Shown in pieces: positions 1-7,623 of a stretch of DNA of 14,102 bases. Under the pieces are notes generated by a model that was not told the DNA's origin, made no database searches, and was given only the letters and a program-made list of their open reading frames with translations. This DNA comes from Faecenecus sp036648855. Lineage in GTDB: Bacteria; Bacillota_I; Bacilli_A; RF39; UBA660. The stretch lies in assembly GCA_036648855.1 (NCBI GenBank), contig JAVWCU010000026.1:1-14102 (forward strand), read 5' to 3'. Made by a program: the position numbers and the translations under genes. Numbering within the stretch: position 1 is the stretch's first letter; each line of letters begins with the position of its first letter.

Positions 1-1
1 T

Positions 2-784
2 TATACACTTCATCCAGCATTTAACTTTGGAGGAGAAAACTTATCAGGAATTTGGGTGGGCAAGTTTGAAGTAGCAGGAACAATTAATAGTCCTATAATA
101 AAACCTAATTCTAATATTTTAACAAATCAATCAATTTCATCTTTTTTTACAGCTAGTCGTAATTTGCAAGATAAAGGTAATTTATATGGATTTAGTTCTT
201 TATCTGGCAATCTTCACGTATCAAAAAATATGGAATGGGGAGCAGCAGCATACTTAACTCAAAGTAAATATGGCAAGTATGGGAATCCTAACTATACAGG
301 AGCAAATAAAGAAGTATATATAAATAATTATAATAAATATATGACAGGATGTAGTTCTGGAACAGTTAATGTAGCTGATTCAAATAAATGCTTATATACA
401 TATGAAATAGAGAATATGGGAACAGGTGCTTCAACAACAGGAACAATCTATGGAATTTATGATATGTCTGGCGGTACTTATGAATATGTCATGGGAGTAT
501 TAAATAGAGATAATACAAATGCTAATTTTAGTGTTTTCCCAGAAGAAAAGTATTATGATAATTATACAATCTCTACTGGGTTAAAGGGTGATGCTACTAA
601 TGCCGATAATACTAAAAATTGGTATAATGATGATAATAATTTTATTTTTATAGAGCAGCCATGGTTTGCTCGTGGCTCAGCGTCTCATAATAACTCAAAA
701 GCAGGAGTATTTAGTTATGCAATAGCATTTGGATATGCTTATGCAAATAACATGGTTTCATCTCGCTTTGTAATAACTCCTTAA
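2..784 (+). CDS. Secreted FGE-sulfatase/C-type-lectin-like protein, 3' part
   Basis: This is the C-terminal 260 residues of a larger protein. The frame is open from the first bases, so the GTG at 56 is an internal valine codon (GIWVGKFE), not a start. Visible motifs are HPAFNFG and GIWVGKFE near the cut, KNMEWGAAAYL (about residues 75-85), YDMSGGTYEYVMG (about 153-165), PWFARGS (about 220-226) and a terminal SSRFVIT. DMSGGxxEYV and RGS...RFV resemble the DMSGNVWEWV, RGGSW and GFR signatures of the formylglycine-generating-enzyme fold, which many secreted proteins use as a lectin-like scaffold rather than an enzyme. Two cysteines (about 117 and 130) could form a disulfide, which fits an exported protein. 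Asn, Gly, Ser and Tyr are abundant. From memory, proteins with these motifs are common in gut Bacillota, often with a prepilin-like N-terminus that is not visible here. The ligand or substrate cannot be told. It is unrelated to the division genes that follow and probably forms a separate unit. Confidence 0.75.
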   Translation, partial: YTLHPAFNFGGENLSGIWVGKFEVAGTINSPIIKPNSNILTNQSISSFFTASRNLQDKGNLYGFSSLSGNLHVSKNMEWGAAAYLTQSKYGKYGNPNYTGANKEVYINNYNKYMTGCSSGTVNVADSNKCLYTYEIENMGTGASTTGTIYGIYDMSGGTYEYVMGVLNRDNTNANFSVFPEEKYYDNYTISTGLKGDATNADNTKNWYNDDNNFIFIEQPWFARGSASHNNSKAGVFSYAIAFGYAYANNMVSSRFVITP

Positions 785-918
785 TTAATGAAAAAAGCTG
801 ATTTATTATTTGTAAATGTTAATACAAAACCCTTAAAATATGATAATATAGAGATATAGATAATATAAATAGTTTAGATATATTTCCAATACATAATATA
901 TATTAAGGGAGTGATTAT

Positions 919-2001
919 ATGCGAGTAATAGTCAGCGCAGGTGGAACTGGTGGTCATATTTATCCAGCTCTAGCAATAATTAATAAAATTAAAGAAAAAG
1001 AACCAAATAGTACTTTCTTATATATTGGTACCACAAATAGAATGGAAGCTACTCTTATACCAAAAACAGATATTCCTTTTGTTGGGATAGAAATGAAAGG
1101 ATTAAATCGTCATAATATATTTGCTAACTTTAAAGTTATTTCCTGTTTTATTAAAGGAATTAATAAGTCTTCTAGTTTAATTAAGTCTTTCAATCCTGAT
1201 ATTGTTCTAGGAATAGGAGGTTATATTACTGCTCCTGTTATTTATGCTGCAAAGAAACTGGGCTATAAAACATTTATTCATGAACAAAATTCTATTCCCG
1301 GAGTATCTAATAAATTCCTAGCAAATTATGCTGATAAAATAGGCGTATCTCTACCTAACAGTATTAATTATTTTAATAAAGATAAAGTTATATATACCGG
1401 CAACCCTCGGAGTGAGGAAGTTTTAAAAGCTCTTCCTATAAAAAAAGAGGATTATGGTTTGTCTGATAGTAAAAAACTAGTTTTAATAGTGATGGGTTCC
1501 CTTGGTTCAACTACTATGACCGATAAACTTTTAACTTTAGTACCGGCTTTTAAAGATGCAACTTATGAAGTGCTACTAGTAACAGGAAATGACTATTATA
1601 AAGATTTTGCTAATTTAAGTGTGCCTAGTAATGTAAAAGTAGTGCCGTATTTAGATAATATGTTAGGAGTTATGAAAAGAACTGATTTAATAGTCTCTAG
1701 AGCAGGAGCTAGTACAGTTGCGGAAATAACTACTTTAGGGTTACCTAGTATTTTAGTTCCAAGCCCTTATGTTACTCATAATCATCAGTTAAAGAACGCC
1801 TTAGAATTAAGTTCTAAGGGTGCAACTTGTATTTTAGAAGAAAAAGATTTTTCAAGTACTGAGCTCATGCCTTTAATTGACTCTATTTTAAATGATAAAG
1901 TTTTATATAACAGTCTGAGAGATAATGCTATCAAATTGGGAATACCAGATAGTGCTACTAAAATCTATAATATTATTAAAGAATTAGTAGGTGGTAAATA
2001 A
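919..2001 (+). CDS. murG: UDP-GlcNAc:lipid I N-acetylglucosaminyltransferase MurG
   Basis: MurG transfers GlcNAc from UDP-GlcNAc to lipid I on the inner face of the membrane, giving lipid II, the last cytoplasmic step of peptidoglycan precursor synthesis. The 360-residue length is normal for this GT-B (GT28) family. The N-terminal glycine loop is GGTGGH (8-13), followed by GIGGY (98-102) and HEQN (121-124). The C-terminal half has GNPR (161-164), the GSLGS loop (193-197), SRAGASTVAEI (260-270), GLPSILVPSP (274-283) and HNHQLKNA (287-294), which form the UDP-GlcNAc pocket. An AAGGGAG ribosome binding site at 905-911 lies 7 nt before the ATG. The stop overlaps the murB start as TAATG. It opens a compact group with murB and divIB, but the gene upstream is not ftsW or murD, so the early part of the usual dcw cluster is absent here. 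The AT-rich 785-918 leader has only an ambiguous -10 (GATAAT at 842-847). Confidence 0.97.
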   Translation: MRVIVSAGGTGGHIYPALAIINKIKEKEPNSTFLYIGTTNRMEATLIPKTDIPFVGIEMKGLNRHNIFANFKVISCFIKGINKSSSLIKSFNPDIVLGIGGYITAPVIYAAKKLGYKTFIHEQNSIPGVSNKFLANYADKIGVSLPNSINYFNKDKVIYTGNPRSEEVLKALPIKKEDYGLSDSKKLVLIVMGSLGSTTMTDKLLTLVPAFKDATYEVLLVTGNDYYKDFANLSVPSNVKVVPYLDNMLGVMKRTDLIVSRAGASTVAEITTLGLPSILVPSPYVTHNHQLKNALELSSKGATCILEEKDFSSTELMPLIDSILNDKVLYNSLRDNAIKLGIPDSATKIYNIIKELVGGK

Positions 2002-2909
2002 TGAATGAATTTATTGAACAACTTAAATATAAAGAAGTAGGGTCTATTATAGAAAATGTTCCAGCTGCTAATTATACTACTTACAAAGTAGGGGGTATAA
2101 TTAGAGTCTTAGTTAAACCTAAATCAGTTAAGGAATTAATTATAGTTTTAAAATTATGTCAAATTTATAAAATTAAAAAGTTAATTTTAGGGAATGGATC
2201 TAACTTATTATTTAGTGATAATTTATATAATGGAATTGTAATTAAGCTCGATTATTTAGATAGTCTTACTGTTACCGGAACTAAATTAGTCGTTGGTTCT
2301 GGTTACCCTTTAATGAAATTAAGTTTATTCGCCTCTAAAAAGTCTTTAACTGGTTTAGAGTTTGCAGCAGGTATCCCAGGAACAGTAGGGGGCGCAGTCT
2401 ATATGAATGCAGGTGCCTATAAGAGTGATATGGGTTATATAGTTAAGAGTGTTAAAGTTTTAACTCCTGAATATAAGGTAATAAATATGGTTAATAGGGA
2501 ATTAGATTTCCATTACCGGACTTCATATTTTAAAACTCACAAGGACTATATTATTCTTGATGCAACTCTAAGACTAAAAAAAGGTAATAGAGTTTTAATA
2601 GAAGAAGTTATGAAAGAAAGAAAACTTAGGAGATTAGAAAGTCAACCTTTAGAATATCCTAGTGCTGGATCAGTATTTAGGAATCCTGATAATTTATATG
2701 CAGGTAAGATGATTGAAGATTTAGGTTTAAAAGGCTTAACTAAAGGCGGAGCCCAGATAAGTAATAAACACGCGAATTTTATTATTAATCTAGGAGGAGC
2801 AAAGGCTACAGATATTAAAGATTTAATAGATTTAGTAAAACAAGCAGTACTGGATAATTATAATATTACTTTAAAAGTAGAACAAGAATTAATAAATTGG
2901 GAGAAATAG
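2001..2909 (+). CDS. murB: UDP-N-acetylenolpyruvoylglucosamine reductase MurB
   Basis: MurB is the FAD- and NADPH-dependent enzyme that reduces UDP-GlcNAc-enolpyruvate to UDP-MurNAc. At 302 residues it matches the shorter type II enzymes of Gram-positive bacteria. The FAD-binding half shows TTYKVGG (26-32), LGNGSNLL (63-70) and AAGIPGTVGGAVYMNAGAY (122-140). The catalytic half has YRTSYF (172-177) and SAGSVFRNP (221-229), with Ser224 as the expected proton donor, then GGAQISNKHANFI (249-261). A C-terminal glutamate, probably Glu294, aligns with the second catalytic residue. The ATG shares one base with the murG stop, which suggests translational coupling, and an AGGTGG-like site lies just upstream inside murG. 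Its last bases carry the ribosome binding site of divIB. No key residue looks missing. Confidence 0.97.
   Translation: MNEFIEQLKYKEVGSIIENVPAANYTTYKVGGIIRVLVKPKSVKELIIVLKLCQIYKIKKLILGNGSNLLFSDNLYNGIVIKLDYLDSLTVTGTKLVVGSGYPLMKLSLFASKKSLTGLEFAAGIPGTVGGAVYMNAGAYKSDMGYIVKSVKVLTPEYKVINMVNRELDFHYRTSYFKTHKDYIILDATLRLKKGNRVLIEEVMKERKLRRLESQPLEYPSAGSVFRNPDNLYAGKMIEDLGLKGLTKGGAQISNKHANFIINLGGAKATDIKDLIDLVKQAVLDNYNITLKVEQELINWEK
2899..2903 (+). promoter_or_regulatory. Ribosome binding site deciding the divIB start
   Basis: GGGAG lies 8 nt before ATG 2912. A longer reading from TTG 2897 would put the start codon inside this site, so the ATG at 2912 is preferred. Confidence 0.7.
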
Positions 2910-2911
2910 CA

Positions 2912-3598
2912 ATGGCAAAGCAGATAAAGAAAAAAAGACATATTAGAGTTATACCGATTTTACTGGTACTTCTTTTTGGTGTTATTATTTATTTTTCTTA
3001 TATGGGATTACTTCTTTTTAAAACTGAAAATATTGTTATTTTAGGTAATAGTCTAGTTTCTGATCAAGAATTAATTGAAGCAGGGGGTATCTCTAATTAT
3101 CCTAGTTTCTTTGGGACAAGTTCTAGCTCTATTAAAAGAAAAATAAAAGCTAATCCCTATATAAAGGATGTTAGAGTAAGTAGAAGGTTTTTATTTACTT
3201 TTGAAATTAAAGTAACTGAGTATAAACTTCTTTATCAGTGGCAATCAGATAATAATAAAGTTATTTTAGAAGATGGTACTGAATTATTAAGCAGTGACAG
3301 GATATATGGTATTCCTACAGTTTTAAACTATATACCTGATACTAAGAGGTCTTCTTTTATAAACGGGATGAATAACATTGAAGATGATTTAAGAAGGCAA
3401 ATATCAGAGATTACTTATGTCCCTAATGACTTTGATAAAGACCGGTTTTTATTAACGATGGATGATTCTAACAGTGTTTATTTAACTTTAACGAAGTTTG
3501 ATATGATTAATTATTATAATTCAGTATTACCTCAATTAGAGGGAAGACATGGGATTCTATATTTAGATTCTGGTAATCACTTCCAGATAATGGAATAG
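2912..3598 (+). CDS. ftsQ: Cell division protein DivIB/FtsQ
   Basis: DivIB/FtsQ is a bitopic membrane protein that joins the FtsL-FtsB(DivIC) complex and helps control septal peptidoglycan synthesis. From ATG 2912 it has 228 residues. It starts with a basic cytoplasmic tail (KQIKKKRHIR), followed by one hydrophobic segment (about 12-34). An extracellular POTRA domain (about 36-104) shows ENIVILGNSLVSDQEL and NPYIKDVRVSRR, then KVTEYK. A beta domain reaches to the C-terminus, with the late motif GILYLDSGNHFQI. Length and order fit the family, although the primary sequence is divergent as usual. It starts 2 nt after murB and ends 2 nt before the next gene, so it is clearly part of the same transcript. 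An in-frame TTG at 2897 would add five residues but is unlikely (see the ribosome binding site entry). Confidence 0.92.
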   Translation: MAKQIKKKRHIRVIPILLVLLFGVIIYFSYMGLLLFKTENIVILGNSLVSDQELIEAGGISNYPSFFGTSSSSIKRKIKANPYIKDVRVSRRFLFTFEIKVTEYKLLYQWQSDNNKVILEDGTELLSSDRIYGIPTVLNYIPDTKRSSFINGMNNIEDDLRRQISEITYVPNDFDKDRFLLTMDDSNSVYLTLTKFDMINYYNSVLPQLEGRHGILYLDSGNHFQIME

Positions 3599-3600
3599 CT

Positions 3601-4938
3601 ATGAAGAAGGAAAGAATTAGTTTAATTTTAGAACTTCTTTTTATCTTTTTTATTAGTCTTATCTATGGCTTATTTGTCTATGAAGTTACAATGGATGAAA
3701 TATGGTTATATGGCTTTACTAATAACATAGCATCAGGAATGATTCCATATTTAGACTTTAACCTGGTAACGACCCCTTTATATCCTTTATTAGGCTCTTT
3801 CTTTTTACGTATACTAGGAAGTAACTTAATTAGTTATTATATTTATAATAGTTTATTAATGACTTTTATTTACTATATAATTAGAAAGATAAATAAACCT
3901 AGTGCAGTTATTACAACGGCTTTTATAATTATAGTGGTAATGATTCCCACATATAATATTCTTTGTTTCTTATGTTTGTTTTTAATTATTTATCTAGAAC
4001 AAAAAGTAAATAAACCAGATTATTTAATTGGCTTTATTTTAGGCCTACTATTATTAACTAAACAAAGTATTGGTCTTATATGTTTACTTCCTAGCCTTTA
4101 TCTAATTATAAAAAAACAGGTCGACGGTAAAAAAAGATTAATTGGGTTTAGTATACCTGTATTATGTTTATTCATATATCTCTTAATTAACAAGGCATTT
4201 TTTCCTTTTATAGATTATACTATACTAGGTTTATTTGATTTTAGAAAAGATAATTTAGAGTTAGGAATAGGTTTCTTTTTAACTATTTTAATTATTTTGT
4301 TTTTACTCTACAGATTATTTATTAAAAAAGATAAGTCTATATTTCTTTTATATGTTTTAGCTTTTCAAATAATGAATTATCCTTTATTTGATATACCCCA
4401 TGTTCTTTTATCTTTAGTACCAGTTATTTGCTATTTAACGGCTTCTATATCTTTCAAAAGACCCCTAATTGTTTATACCCTAGTTCCTATAATTTTAGTA
4501 ATGAATTTTATTCGTTTTACTGATTATTATCAAAAAAATAACTATATTTGGAATAACTCTTTGAATCTAGTTAAATATAAGTATGTTAAAGAAGAGACGG
4601 TTAGTAATATAAAGACAATTACTTCTTATTTAATAGATAATCCTAGTACTTATATTTTCTCTTATCAAGCTTATTTATTTAAACTAGAAGCAGGTCTTAA
4701 ATTAGACAAATATGATTTAGTAAATGATGGTAATATGGGTTATAATGGTGTTTCTAAATATATAGAAGAACTTAGTAATCTTACTTCTTCAAAGACAATT
4801 AACTTTTTAATCCCTAAAGCTGATAAATTAATTGGTCAAACTAGTACAGAACTGATTAACTGGGTACATGAGAGTTTTGATTATATAGGGAGTATTTCTT
4901 CTTATAACATATATAGGAGTAAGGATATGCAAAAATAG
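3601..4938 (+). CDS. Multipass GT-C-fold glycosyltransferase-like membrane protein
   Basis: This 445-residue protein is very hydrophobic up to about residue 305, with roughly nine to eleven membrane segments, and ends in a mostly soluble domain of about 140 residues. The first loop after membrane segment 1 carries MDEIWLYG (31-38) followed by GMIPYLDF (46-53) and TTPLYPLLGSFFLRILG (57-73). This acidic D/E pair followed by the P-Y-x-D-F and P-x-x-P-L patterns is characteristic of GT-C glycosyltransferases that use polyprenyl-phosphate sugars (PMT/ArnT-like, GT39/GT83). Asp32 or Glu33 would be the catalytic candidate. A DIPH motif (264-267) lies in a later loop. The gene starts 2 nt after divIB and precedes ftsA by 56 nt, so it is embedded in the division cluster. 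By inference it glycosylates a wall polymer, lipid or exported protein. The substrate cannot be read from the sequence, and a non-catalytic membrane role is possible. Confidence 0.68.
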   Translation: MKKERISLILELLFIFFISLIYGLFVYEVTMDEIWLYGFTNNIASGMIPYLDFNLVTTPLYPLLGSFFLRILGSNLISYYIYNSLLMTFIYYIIRKINKPSAVITTAFIIIVVMIPTYNILCFLCLFLIIYLEQKVNKPDYLIGFILGLLLLTKQSIGLICLLPSLYLIIKKQVDGKKRLIGFSIPVLCLFIYLLINKAFFPFIDYTILGLFDFRKDNLELGIGFFLTILIILFLLYRLFIKKDKSIFLLYVLAFQIMNYPLFDIPHVLLSLVPVICYLTASISFKRPLIVYTLVPIILVMNFIRFTDYYQKNNYIWNNSLNLVKYKYVKEETVSNIKTITSYLIDNPSTYIFSYQAYLFKLEAGLKLDKYDLVNDGNMGYNGVSKYIEELSNLTSSKTINFLIPKADKLIGQTSTELINWVHESFDYIGSISSYNIYRSKDMQK

Positions 4939-4940
4939 TC

Positions 4941-4969
4941 TTTTCTTTAGGCTTAATTTATTGTACAAT
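4941..4969 (+). promoter_or_regulatory. Weak candidate promoter for ftsA-ftsZ
   Basis: TACAAT at 4964-4969, preceded by TTG, could serve as a -10 element about 25 nt before the ftsA start. There is no convincing -35 at 17-18 nt (TTTTCT at 4941-4946). The 56-nt gap after the preceding gene allows a promoter here, but readthrough from murG is equally possible. Confidence 0.3.
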
Positions 4970-4984
4970 GTATATAGATAATAT

Positions 4985-4989
4985 AGGAG
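4985..4989 (+). promoter_or_regulatory. Ribosome binding site deciding the ftsA start
   Basis: AGGAG lies 5 nt before ATG 4995. It falls inside any reading that begins at the in-frame ATG 4968, which has no ribosome binding site of its own, so 4995 is the better start. Confidence 0.75.
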
Positions 4990-4994
4990 CATAT

Positions 4995-6245
4995 ATGAAG
5001 AAAGTTTATATAGGAATAGATATAGGTAGTAATGAAATTAAAATTGTCGCGAATGAAGTTATTGATGACAAGTTTTTTTGCCTTGCTGCAACATCTGTTC
5101 CTAGTAAAGGGGTTCATAAAGGTTTTGTGGTAGATGTAGAACTTGCTACTATATCTTTAAAAGAGGCTCTATTAAAAGAAGAGGAATTGCTAGGTATAAA
5201 GTTAGATAAAGCTATTATTTGTATACCATCTTATCAAAGGGAATTATCTATTACTACTGGAGAAATAGAAGTTACCAGTGATGATCATTTAATCAAGTCA
5301 ACAGATGTAACTAGGGTATTAGCAGATTCTGTTTTAGGTAGTGTTAAAGATGGATATGAGTTAATAACGGTTACTCCAATAGCTTTTAGAGTTGATGATG
5401 ATGAAGGAGTAAAAGATCCTCGTGGACAAGTAGGCTCTACTTTATCAGTTAAAGCTGTTATTGCCTCAATTCCTAAAGATAATTTAAAGAGCTTAGAGGA
5501 AGTATTAAAAAACTGTAATTTAGAAGCAGTAGATATGGCCTTTTCTGAAACAGGAGATTATTATGAAGCTAGAAATAGCCTTTATGATAAAGAAGTAGGG
5601 GCTATAGTAAATATCGGTTATGAAACAATAAAGGTTTCTATTTATAATAAAGGTATTATGATTAAGGATGAAGTACTAGATACTGGTTCTAAGAATATTG
5701 ACAAAGATATTCAATACGTATATCATGTAAGTAGGAAGGTAGCCAAATACCTAAAAGAAAATTTTGCGGTTGGTAATAAAAGATATGCAGATATTAATGA
5801 TACGATTGAAGTTACAAATAAAAATGGTGAACAAATTACTTTAAATCAATTAGAAATATCAGAAATAGTAGAGGCTAGACTAATAGAAATGTTGCGTTTG
5901 GCAAAAAAGCAAATAAATATCTTAACAAATCGGGAAATAAGTTATATAATAATAACAGGTGGTATTAGTGAGTTAGCGGGATTTCAGTATGTTGTTGATA
6001 ATGAACTGGGAAGAAGTGCTACAACTTATAATATTACATCCCTAGGTATTAGGAATAATAAGTATACTAGTGCATCAGGGATTACTAAATATTTTCATAA
6101 AAAGTTAGAATTAAGGGGTAAGACTTATTCTATGTTTAATGATAATAAATCAGAAGATTTTGTATCTGCTAAGGGACATAAGAATTCTCTTGCTAATGAT
6201 ACAATAATTAGTAGAGTGTTTGGATATTTTTTTGATAACAATTAG
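4995..6245 (+). CDS. ftsA: Cell division protein FtsA
   Basis: FtsA is the actin-like protein that tethers FtsZ filaments to the membrane and recruits the divisome. From ATG 4995 it has 416 residues, normal for the family. The phosphate-1 loop is GIDIGS (7-12). The FtsA-specific 1C subdomain (about 84-160) includes DPRGQVGSTL (141-150). The adenosine motif is TGGISELAGF (321-330). The C-terminus (TIISRVFGYFFDNN, 403-416) is an amphipathic, aromatic-rich helix like the known membrane-targeting sequence, joined by a hydrophilic linker. The phosphate-2 loop is unusual: VNIGYETIKV (205-214) replaces the usual DIGGGT type, so Asp is Asn and a Gly is lost, and the downstream GG is GS (231-232). ATP binding or hydrolysis may therefore be altered. 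It is followed 12 nt later by ftsZ, the classical pair. Starting at ATG 4968 would add nine unlikely residues. Confidence 0.95.
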   Translation: MKKVYIGIDIGSNEIKIVANEVIDDKFFCLAATSVPSKGVHKGFVVDVELATISLKEALLKEEELLGIKLDKAIICIPSYQRELSITTGEIEVTSDDHLIKSTDVTRVLADSVLGSVKDGYELITVTPIAFRVDDDEGVKDPRGQVGSTLSVKAVIASIPKDNLKSLEEVLKNCNLEAVDMAFSETGDYYEARNSLYDKEVGAIVNIGYETIKVSIYNKGIMIKDEVLDTGSKNIDKDIQYVYHVSRKVAKYLKENFAVGNKRYADINDTIEVTNKNGEQITLNQLEISEIVEARLIEMLRLAKKQINILTNREISYIIITGGISELAGFQYVVDNELGRSATTYNITSLGIRNNKYTSASGITKYFHKKLELRGKTYSMFNDNKSEDFVSAKGHKNSLANDTIISRVFGYFFDNN

Positions 6246-6257
6246 AGGAGGATTTAT

Positions 6258-7391
6258 ATGTTGGATACGCTAGAGATGGATCAATTAGCCAAAATAAAAG
6301 TTATTGGTATCGGTGGAGGTGGCGGGAACGCTGTCAACAGAATGGTTGAGTCTGGAGTAAAGGGTGTAGAGTTTATTGTTGCAAATACAGATTTGCAAGT
6401 TTTAAATAACTCTAAAGCTGATATTAAGATTCAAATTGGTTCTACTCTTACGGATGGATTAGGAGCTGGAGCTAAACCTGAAATTGGTAAAGAAGCAGCT
6501 GTTGAATCTAAAAAGGAAATAGAAGAGGCCTTAACTGGGTCAGACATGGTATTTATCACTTGTGGAATGGGTGGTGGAACAGGAACAGGTGCCGCTCCGG
6601 TTATAGCAGAGATAGCTCAGAATTTAGGGGCTTTAACGGTGGCAATTGTTACTAAACCATTTGGCTTTGAAGGTAAAAGAAGAATGGAAAATGCTATGCT
6701 TGGACTTGATGAGTTAAAGAAGCATGTAGATACTTTAATTGTTATTCCAAATGATCGTTTAAGAGAAATAATTGATAAAACAACTCCAATGATGGAGGCT
6801 TTTAAAGAAGTAGATAATGTATTAAGACGAGGTGTTCAATCTATTTCTGATTTAATTGCAGTAGTAGGATTAGTTAACCTAGATTTTGCCGATGTTAAAG
6901 CAGTTATGGAGAAGTCTGGTAATGCTATTATTGGTATTGGTATTGGAATGGGTGAAGATAGGGCAGTAGAAGCTGCTAAACAGGCTGTTTCATCTCCACT
7001 ACTAGAGACTAGTATTGTGGGTGCAACTAATGCCATTATTAATATTACTGGAGGAGTTAACTTAACTTTATTTGAAGCTGAACAAGCTGCAGAAGTAGTT
7101 AGAGCTGCTGCTAATACAGATATAAATACTATATTTGGTTCAGTTATTAATGAGAATTTAACTGATGAAGTAATTGTAACTGTTATTGCAACAGGTTTTG
7201 ATAAAGACCTAAAAGAGCCACCTTTGCCATTATATAATAATATTCAAAATACTAGAAGAAGTGCTCCGCGAGATATTGAAGTTCTTGATTCTTCATCTCA
7301 TAAGTCTAGACCAATTTCTTTAGATGACGATGATGATGACGATGATGGAGACTATGAAATACCAAGATTTTTAAAAAATAAAAATTATTAG
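6258..7391 (+). CDS. ftsZ: Cell division GTPase FtsZ
   Basis: FtsZ is the tubulin-like GTPase that polymerises at mid-cell into the Z ring. It has 377 residues. The nucleotide-binding part has GIGGGGGNAVNRM (17-29), the tubulin signature GGGTGTG (105-111), FGFEGKRR (135-142) and PNDRLR (164-169). The T7 synergy loop NLDFADV (207-213) keeps Asn207, Asp209 and Asp212, which complete the GTPase site of the next subunit. The core ends near 315. A short linker of about 40 residues carries eight consecutive aspartates (356-363) before the terminal peptide DYEIPRFLKNKNY, which matches the conserved tail (D-I-P-x-F-L type) that binds FtsA and other partners. A strong AGAGGAGG site (6244-6251) overlaps the ftsA stop, 6 nt before the ATG. 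A terminator begins at its stop codon. Confidence 0.98.
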   Translation: MLDTLEMDQLAKIKVIGIGGGGGNAVNRMVESGVKGVEFIVANTDLQVLNNSKADIKIQIGSTLTDGLGAGAKPEIGKEAAVESKKEIEEALTGSDMVFITCGMGGGTGTGAAPVIAEIAQNLGALTVAIVTKPFGFEGKRRMENAMLGLDELKKHVDTLIVIPNDRLREIIDKTTPMMEAFKEVDNVLRRGVQSISDLIAVVGLVNLDFADVKAVMEKSGNAIIGIGIGMGEDRAVEAAKQAVSSPLLETSIVGATNAIINITGGVNLTLFEAEQAAEVVRAAANTDINTIFGSVINENLTDEVIVTVIATGFDKDLKEPPLPLYNNIQNTRRSAPRDIEVLDSSSHKSRPISLDDDDDDDDGDYEIPRFLKNKNY

Positions 7392-7411
7392 AGTAGTAAT
7401 ACTCTTTTTTT
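7390..7411 (+). terminator. Rho-independent terminator after ftsZ
   Basis: AGAGTA (7390-7395) pairs with TACTCT (7400-7405) around a GTAA loop and runs into seven T (7405-7411). The stem overlaps the ftsZ stop codon. It is short and low in G+C, so it may be leaky, but stem, tight loop and T-run are all in place. Confidence 0.7.
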
Positions 7412-7450
7412 GTTAAAAGAAAATACTATAGTGAAGATGGATGTGATATT

Positions 7451-7560
7451 ATGCCAAGTATAAGAAAAATATTGTTTTATTTTTTATACTAGGACTAATA
7501 GTAATTCTTTTAATTAGTAAGAATAAATGTTTTTCAAAAAGATTTTTACTAGCGTCCTAA
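7451..7560 (+). pseudogene. Small single-span membrane peptide ORF with frame break
   Basis: ATG 7451 opens MPSIRKILFYFLY and stops at TAG 7490. From 7486 the -1 frame reads ILGLIVILLISKNKC and then FSKRFLLAS, ending at TAA 7558. Joined, they make a 36-residue peptide with a basic start, one hydrophobic span and a basic tail. That layout is typical of a small membrane protein and is cut by the frame change. The join falls exactly on T TTT TTA (7480-7486) in the correct phase for -1 slippage. The second frame has no ATG, GTG or TTG start of its own. A weak GGATGTG lies just upstream of the ATG. It could be a decayed gene, a homopolymer sequencing error, real frameshifting, or chance in AT-rich DNA. 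I do not recognise the family. Confidence 0.3.
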
Positions 7561-7623
7561 TGAATTTCCAATATAGAAGAGTGGTATCAGACTAAATACT
7601 CTAAATAAAAATTATCACTTTGT

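Noticed and set aside
56..58. GTG as the start of the first gene
   Set aside because: The frame is open upstream to position 2 and encodes conserved-looking HPAFNFG and GIW residues, and there is no properly spaced ribosome binding site for this GTG.
788..859. 23-codon ORF beginning MKKADLLF after the first gene
   Set aside because: No ribosome binding site, low complexity, and expected by chance in AT-rich spacer.
830..909. CCCTTAA/TTAAGGG inverted repeat that could mask the murG ribosome binding site
   Set aside because: Only 7 bp with a 66-nt loop of AT-rich DNA; too weak to call a regulatory structure.
2897..2899. TTG as the divIB start
   Set aside because: The codon abuts and partly overlaps the GGGAG ribosome binding site that serves ATG 2912.
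4968..4970. ATG as the ftsA start
   Set aside because: It has no ribosome binding site and would make AGGAG at 4985-4989 coding; ATG 4995 begins the typical MKKVYIGIDIGS.
6836..7036. Antisense ORF inside ftsZ (66 codons)
   Set aside because: Shadow of the conserved ftsZ frame, repetitive Pro-Ile content, no ribosome binding site.
7578..7602. AGAGT...ACTCT inverted repeat resembling the ftsZ terminator
   Set aside because: Five to six pairs with a long loop and no T-run; neither terminator nor clear operator.
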